A stretch of 44,886 bases of DNA from Planctomycetota bacterium (GTDB taxonomy: Bacteria; Planctomycetota; MHYJ01; JACPRB01): positions 1-44,886 of the forward strand of contig DATLZA010000185.1 of assembly GCA_035574235.1 (NCBI GenBank). Direction: 5' to 3'. The notes beneath the pieces were generated by a model, which saw only the letters and a program-made list of their open reading frames with translations, ran no database searches and was not told the DNA's origin. The translations under genes and the position numbers were made by a program. Shown here one piece after another: positions 40,764 to 44,886 of this stretch (its first letter is position 1; every line of letters begins with the position of its first letter).

Positions 40764-43700
40764 CGCGTGTCTCCTTGAGGTCGGGGTTCGGGCCATTTCA
40801 AATGCCGGTGAAGAAACCGGAACGTTCCCACGCCGTGAATCGCATGAGGGCCGTCGAAGAATTCGATCTCGGTGCGCTCGGGGATCTTGAGATCCGCGTA
40901 GAGGCGGCGGACCTTGGCGTATTCGTACGCCACCCGCTCGTCGGGGGCGACGCCGTCGCGGTGGCCGCGCTCGACCATGAAGGGGCGCGGAGCGATGAGC
41001 GCCGCCATCTCCGCGTAATTGAACGTGTTTCCCAAATTCCACTCGAAAATCTCGTACTCGCCGGTGGTCACGTAACTATACGGGCTGTCGAGGGCGGCGT
41101 TTTTCCAGATCCATTCGTTGAAATCCGCCGAACAGATGGAAAGGGCGTACCGCGGCACGACCGCCGGAACGCGCATCGCGGTCTTCCCGCCGTACGAGAG
41201 ACCGTAGAAGCCGATCCGGTCCGGATCCACGAAGGGCAGCGAGGCCAGCCAGTCCGTGATCGCCCGATGCTGAGGGATGATGATCGAGAAAAGATGCGTC
41301 CCCAGGAGGTTGGCCTTCCTCTGGAGTGTCCGGAAGGCGTCCCGCCCGAGGTAGGGATTCTGAGGCGCGAAGACCACGAATCCGCGTTCCGCGAGCCGCA
41401 CGCCGAAACGCCGGTAGGCCGGATGATCCACCCCCGGGTCGGCCAGATCCCGCGGCCGGCCTTCCAGGCCGTGCTGGCAGACGACCGCGGGCCGGCGCTC
41501 TCCGGGTTTGAGATCGCGCGGCACGAGGAGAATCCCGTACGCGAAGACGTCGGGCCAGACGTCGAGCTTGACCTCGTAGCCTTCGCAGGCGGGCTCGTTG
41601 AAGATCAGGCGCGAGCGCGGGTCGGGCGCAAGCAGCGGCCGGTCGAAGCGGCCCAGGACCTCCTCCTCGAACTCGCGCCGCAACGGCGCCGTGGAGGCTG
41701 CGTAGTCGTCGAGCGAGCCGGTCCGGAGGCGCTTCCAGAAGGCGGCGTCGCGGACGGCCTCGCTCCGGCGCAGAAGGTGCTGCGTGTCCTCGAGGAGCTG
41801 ATCGAGCTGCCGCTGGAGGCGCGCGGCGGGATCGTGGTTCCGGCGAAGGACAACGGGAGCTTCCGATCGGGGCGCCGGCAGGGTCGCCTCGCCGGAGGGG
41901 CGGGGCGCTCCGGGCGCGAGCGCGCGGAACCGCGCGAGCTCCGCCTCGAGCCGCGCGGCATCGGGGGAGGTCCAGCTTCCGGGCGCCGCGCCGGATCGTC
42001 CGGGTTTCGCCGGAGGCGGTCCGGCGACGGAATAGCGGGGTTGCGGGAAGGCCGCAAACGGCCGCGGAGCCACGAGCGCCGCCAGTTCCGCTCCCCCGAA
42101 TTCCCGCAGGAGCCCGAAGACATTCCGGTAGATGGGCTCCTTCCAGGTTTCCTCAAGCGGGCCGAAGGCTCCGTGAACGCGAACCTCGTCGATGCGGGGA
42201 TCGATCGCCCCGGCATAAAGCGCCAGAAGTCCGCCTTCGCCGAACCCCAGGAGGATCACGCGAGGGTCGGCCGTCTCCCGGTGGAGCCAGTCCACCAGCG
42301 CCAGCGTTTTCTGGACTTCGTACCCCAGGATGTGCCGTCCCAGCTCAAAGGCCGGCCGATAGACGAATTCGCGGTGGGGTTGATTGGTGGCCTTGCCGAT
42401 CCGGGAGATCGAGTGAGTGTCCGAACGGTCGATGAGCGCCGGAACGACGACGCGGAATCCCCGTTCGGCCAGGGAGCGCGCGGGTTGCCGGTCCGGGGGC
42501 GTTGACGGAACGAGACCGGAAACCTCTTCGGGCGATTCGTCGGCGTCCGGGAGGAGAATCACGGTAGCCTCCGGCGGGCGGCCCGTCGGGACCAGGAGCA
42601 GCCCCTCGCCCTCCACGCTCCGGAAGACCGGCCAGCGGACGGCCAGGACTTCGAAGGCGGAGGATCGCGCGAGAACCGGGGACTGTCCCAGCGGGTGAAT
42701 CACTTCCGGCGCCGCGAAGGGCGCGCGCTCGTCCACGACGCCCAGGATTTTTTTCAGCCGATCGCGCTTCGGAGCCACGGATTGTTCGTAGGCCTCGGGG
42801 GAAGAACGGTCGACTTTCCAGAAGGCCGCTCTCCGTTCCCGCGACTGCTCGATCTCGCGCCGGAGAAACCGGTCGATGCCCTCGACCATGAGGGCCGCGA
42901 AATCGCCTTCCTCCTCGAGAGGACGGGTTCCCGGGAGGGCCTTCGCCTGCCTTCGTTCCGGCGCCCGGCCGGCCGTCCAGAAGAGGGCGTTGACGATCAT
43001 CCGGCGGAAGTGCTCGTTCTTGAAGTCCCCCGGGTCGCCGAGCGACGTGTAGAAGATGCGGGCTCCTTTGTAGAGGCGGGTCCAGGCGACCGGCTCGGTC
43101 TTTCCGCCGGCCGTTCCCGTGAGAAGCACGTCCACGTCCGGGGCGTTCTCGGGGTTGCGGTAGAGGCTCGCCTGCGAGGAGAACTCGCGGACGCCCTCGA
43201 GGATCGGGTGGCCGCGGGCCTTGTCGGTGAACCGGACATCACAGACCGGACCTTTGCCGTAGTGGCCCTTGTAGCTTCCGCCGAAGACTTCGCGGTCCAG
43301 ATCGAGCCACGTCTGGAACGCGTGGCTGGCCGTGCGGATGCCCACGATGGGCTTGCCGGACAGGCAGTAGCGCTTGACGCGCTCCAGCGATTCCCCCTGG
43401 AGCTTGAGCCGGCGGGTGAAAAGGAGCATCACGTCGCACGACTCGAGGTTTTCCAGGCCCGGCAGATCCTCGTCCGTCCGCCGGAAGGCGCGGGTGCACT
43501 TCACGTTGTAATTCCGCTCGAGGTGCTCCTGAAGCGCCTCGAGGGACGCGTCCGATTCGTATTCGAGCGAGCCCGAGACCAGGCATACCCGCAGGGGAGG
43601 GGAGGACGGCGCGGGCTCCTGAGGCGGCGCCTCCAGGCGCAGGTAGGCGAAAAGGTCGCGGACGTCCTGATCGGTGAGGGGATCCAGCAGCTTCTCCGGC

Positions 43701-44746
43701 ATGAGCGAGACGTCCGAGGCGGCCATGGCTTCGATGCGGGCGCGCGGGAGAACGGTGCGGACGTTCTGCGCGTCGACGAGCGTGATCGACGCGGGCGTTT
43801 CCTCCGCGAGAAGCCCGAGGAGGACCTGCCCGTCGTTCGTGCGGACCCGCTGGGCCTGGTACTCCGGGCGGATGAGGGCGCTCGGATCGACGATGTTCGT
43901 GAGGAGCGATTCGAGATCCTTCCGGTTGATCCCCGTGAGGTCGGGCCCGATCTTTCCGCCTTCGCCGAAGAGCGTGTGGCAGGCACCGCAGGTCCGGGCG
44001 AAAATCGGCCGGCCGCGCGCGGGGTCTCCCTGCCCGCGGGCGAGGATGACCCGGAGGCTGCTGATGCGGGCCCGTTTTTCGCCCGGCGTGGCGGTCCCCA
44101 CCTTGCCCCAGTGCTTCTCGATCAGGCGCCGGATCTCCGGATCCTCCGAGCGGGCCAGCTCCACGAGCGATTCGAAAGGCGCCTCCGAGCGCGCGATCGC
44201 GCCCGAGTCGATGTGACGGAGGAACTCCAGGGCCGACGCCGGGCGCCGGAAGAAAAGTCCGCGGACGAGCGAACGCACCGCGGCGGGAAGCCGGGGATAG
44301 CGCTCCAGGGCCGCCCGCAGGCCGGAAGGATCCGGAAGGTTCGCCAGGGCCTCAAGGACGGCCACGAGAAGCCCCGCGTCGGAGGCCCGCTCGAGGACCG
44401 AAAGAAGCGCGGCGGCCGCGTCGCCGCGGCCCGACTGGCCCAGGAGCGCAACGAGCCGCGTCCGTTCCGCCGCGGGGACGCCCGGGTCCGAGGCGGCCGC
44501 CAGGGCCCGGGCGTATGCGCCGGGCCGCCCCAGCCGCACCGACAGACGCAGGAGCGCGGGGCTCGACTTCGCCTCCGCTTCGCGGCGCGCCAAGGCGCGC
44601 TCCAGGATCCCGGGGACGCGCTCCAGGACGCGTCCTTCGAGAGCCTGTTCCAGCCCTTCGAGGACCGCTTCGACGTCGGGCGGGCCGGGCGCGCGTTCGA
44701 GGAGGCGGGCCGCCCAGGCGGCGTCCGGATCGTTGGCGGAGACCAT
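40760..44746 (-). CDS. HEAT/cytochrome c/ThuA/double esterase fusion protein (5' end disrupted)
   Basis: Starting at the first in-frame Met of the conserved frame this is 1328 residues; the frame is open to 44869, but its first 41 codons are out of frame with the true upstream part. Domains: HEAT-type helices (about 1-235); cytochrome c with CGACH (253-257) and 'DVSLMPEKLLDPL' (Met 349); a ThuA-like domain (about 385-594, 'LVSGSLEYES', 'GIRTASHAFQTW'); a first alpha/beta-hydrolase-like domain (about 640-905), whose nucleophile elbow is GFGEG (834-838), so the Ser is lost; and a second, acetyl-xylan-esterase-like domain (about 1000-1320) with an intact elbow GLSYG (S1184) and 'FFDGPHAIHG'. The two hydrolase domains share an 'AAFWK' lead-in and arose by tandem duplication. 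The upstream sugar dehydrogenase propeller lies in another frame at the window edge. The gene overlaps the DUF1080 gene (ATGA). Roles in deacylation and oxidation of a polysaccharide are inferred. Confidence 0.85.
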   Translation of the reverse strand: MVSANDPDAAWAARLLERAPGPPDVEAVLEGLEQALEGRVLERVPGILERALARREAEAKSSPALLRLSVRLGRPGAYARALAAASDPGVPAAERTRLVALLGQSGRGDAAAALLSVLERASDAGLLVAVLEALANLPDPSGLRAALERYPRLPAAVRSLVRGLFFRRPASALEFLRHIDSGAIARSEAPFESLVELARSEDPEIRRLIEKHWGKVGTATPGEKRARISSLRVILARGQGDPARGRPIFARTCGACHTLFGEGGKIGPDLTGINRKDLESLLTNIVDPSALIRPEYQAQRVRTNDGQVLLGLLAEETPASITLVDAQNVRTVLPRARIEAMAASDVSLMPEKLLDPLTDQDVRDLFAYLRLEAPPQEPAPSSPPLRVCLVSGSLEYESDASLEALQEHLERNYNVKCTRAFRRTDEDLPGLENLESCDVMLLFTRRLKLQGESLERVKRYCLSGKPIVGIRTASHAFQTWLDLDREVFGGSYKGHYGKGPVCDVRFTDKARGHPILEGVREFSSQASLYRNPENAPDVDVLLTGTAGGKTEPVAWTRLYKGARIFYTSLGDPGDFKNEHFRRMIVNALFWTAGRAPERRQAKALPGTRPLEEEGDFAALMVEGIDRFLRREIEQSRERRAAFWKVDRSSPEAYEQSVAPKRDRLKKILGVVDERAPFAAPEVIHPLGQSPVLARSSAFEVLAVRWPVFRSVEGEGLLLVPTGRPPEATVILLPDADESPEEVSGLVPSTPPDRQPARSLAERGFRVVVPALIDRSDTHSISRIGKATNQPHREFVYRPAFELGRHILGYEVQKTLALVDWLHRETADPRVILLGFGEGGLLALYAGAIDPRIDEVRVHGAFGPLEETWKEPIYRNVFGLLREFGGAELAALVAPRPFAAFPQPRYSVAGPPPAKPGRSGAAPGSWTSPDAARLEAELARFRALAPGAPRPSGEATLPAPRSEAPVVLRRNHDPAARLQRQLDQLLEDTQHLLRRSEAVRDAAFWKRLRTGSLDDYAASTAPLRREFEEEVLGRFDRPLLAPDPRSRLIFNEPACEGYEVKLDVWPDVFAYGILLVPRDLKPGERRPAVVCQHGLEGRPRDLADPGVDHPAYRRFGVRLAERGFVVFAPQNPYLGRDAFRTLQRKANLLGTHLFSIIIPQHRAITDWLASLPFVDPDRIGFYGLSYGGKTAMRVPAVVPRYALSICSADFNEWIWKNAALDSPYSYVTTGEYEIFEWNLGNTFNYAEMAALIAPRPFMVERGHRDGVAPDERVAYEYAKVRRLYADLKIPERTEIEFFDGPHAIHGVGTFRFLHRHLKWPEPRPQGDTR

Positions 44747-44886
44747 GAAGCGGCGGGGCCGGCTTCGGGAGGCCGCGGGGAGCGACCCGGTAGATGCGCC
44801 CGTTGCGCCGGTCCCACGTGTCGCGGGGGTCCACGTGGTTGAGGCGCGCGTCGTACCAGTCCACGACATAGAGCGCGCCGTCGGGT
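44747..44886 (-). pseudogene. End of a PVC-type dehydrogenase propeller, out of frame with the fusion gene
   Basis: Read on the minus strand from the window edge, the second frame gives 'PDGALYVVDWYDARLNHVD' followed by 'PRDTWDRRNGRIYRV', the hallmark end of the PVC membrane-bound dehydrogenase propeller, then 'GLPKPAP'. The main fusion frame takes over near 44750. In relatives, HEAT repeats of the order of 200 residues usually separate these two parts, so a deletion plus frame change, or an assembly error, is likely. The gene continues beyond the window. Confidence 0.7.

Overview
The window is GC-rich DNA, very probably from an uncultured planctomycete or a close relative. The evidence is gene content. 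It holds a fused DUF1587/PA14/DUF1592/DUF1588/DUF1585 cytochrome next to a Tat-exported DUF1552 protein, PVC-type dehydrogenase/HEAT/cytochrome c proteins, a DUF6797-like protein, tandem DUF1080 domains, an ECF sigma factor with a FecR-type partner, and a PQQ-like propeller. No phage, transposon, plasmid or CRISPR signature was seen; the layout is ordinary chromosome with tightly packed genes.

Region by region. 1-360: a single initiator tRNA gene with its own promoter and intrinsic terminator. 460-2919: an exported PQQ-like propeller protein and a dehydroquinate-synthase homologue that has lost its zinc-binding histidines. 3057-5265: an ArsR-type regulator with the cysteine pattern of the Cd/Pb sensor CmtR, read from a promoter that seems to give a leaderless mRNA, followed by an outer-membrane barrel, a 38-residue lipoprotein, an unknown protein and a Nudix hydrolase. 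5259-6552: an acyltransferase and a membrane protein, divergent. 6616-10217: the DUF1592/DUF1552 pair. 10228-16858: a sugar-acid region with an SDR, a free-standing Prim-Pol domain, a phosphoribosyltransferase, and a D-glucarate operon on the minus strand (transporter, glucarate dehydratase, 5-keto-4-deoxyglucarate dehydratase). It is divergent from a fumarylacetoacetase-family hydrolase that heads a form-II 'CO dehydrogenase-like' molybdenum hydroxylase operon (S, L, M and G subunits plus a methyltransferase, to 21605).

21654-31361: a TPR-like exported protein, a SNF2 helicase, a C45 Ntn-hydrolase, an ECF sigma/FecR-DNRLRE pair, a cardiolipin synthase, and an exported twin-CX3C protein whose ribosome-binding site is predicted to be buried in a hairpin. 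31422-44886: a secreted sugar-oxidation and esterase region with an SGNH esterase, a DUF6797-like propeller, a sugar dehydrogenase carrying a C-terminal sorting tail, a 1008-residue propeller/HEAT/cytochrome c protein, a tandem DUF1080 protein, and a giant HEAT/cytochrome c/ThuA/esterase/esterase fusion that overlaps the DUF1080 gene.

The best candidate for a little-described system is this last region. One polypeptide joins a cytochrome domain, a ThuA domain and two esterase-like domains (one without its nucleophile), and it is translationally coupled to a two-domain DUF1080 protein. That suggests extracytoplasmic oxidation, deacylation and keto-sugar cleavage of a carbohydrate. The gene appears to be cut by a frameshift or deletion near its 5' end, close to the window edge. 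Other notable items are the zinc-less AroB homologue, the CmtR-like metal module and the lone Prim-Pol protein.
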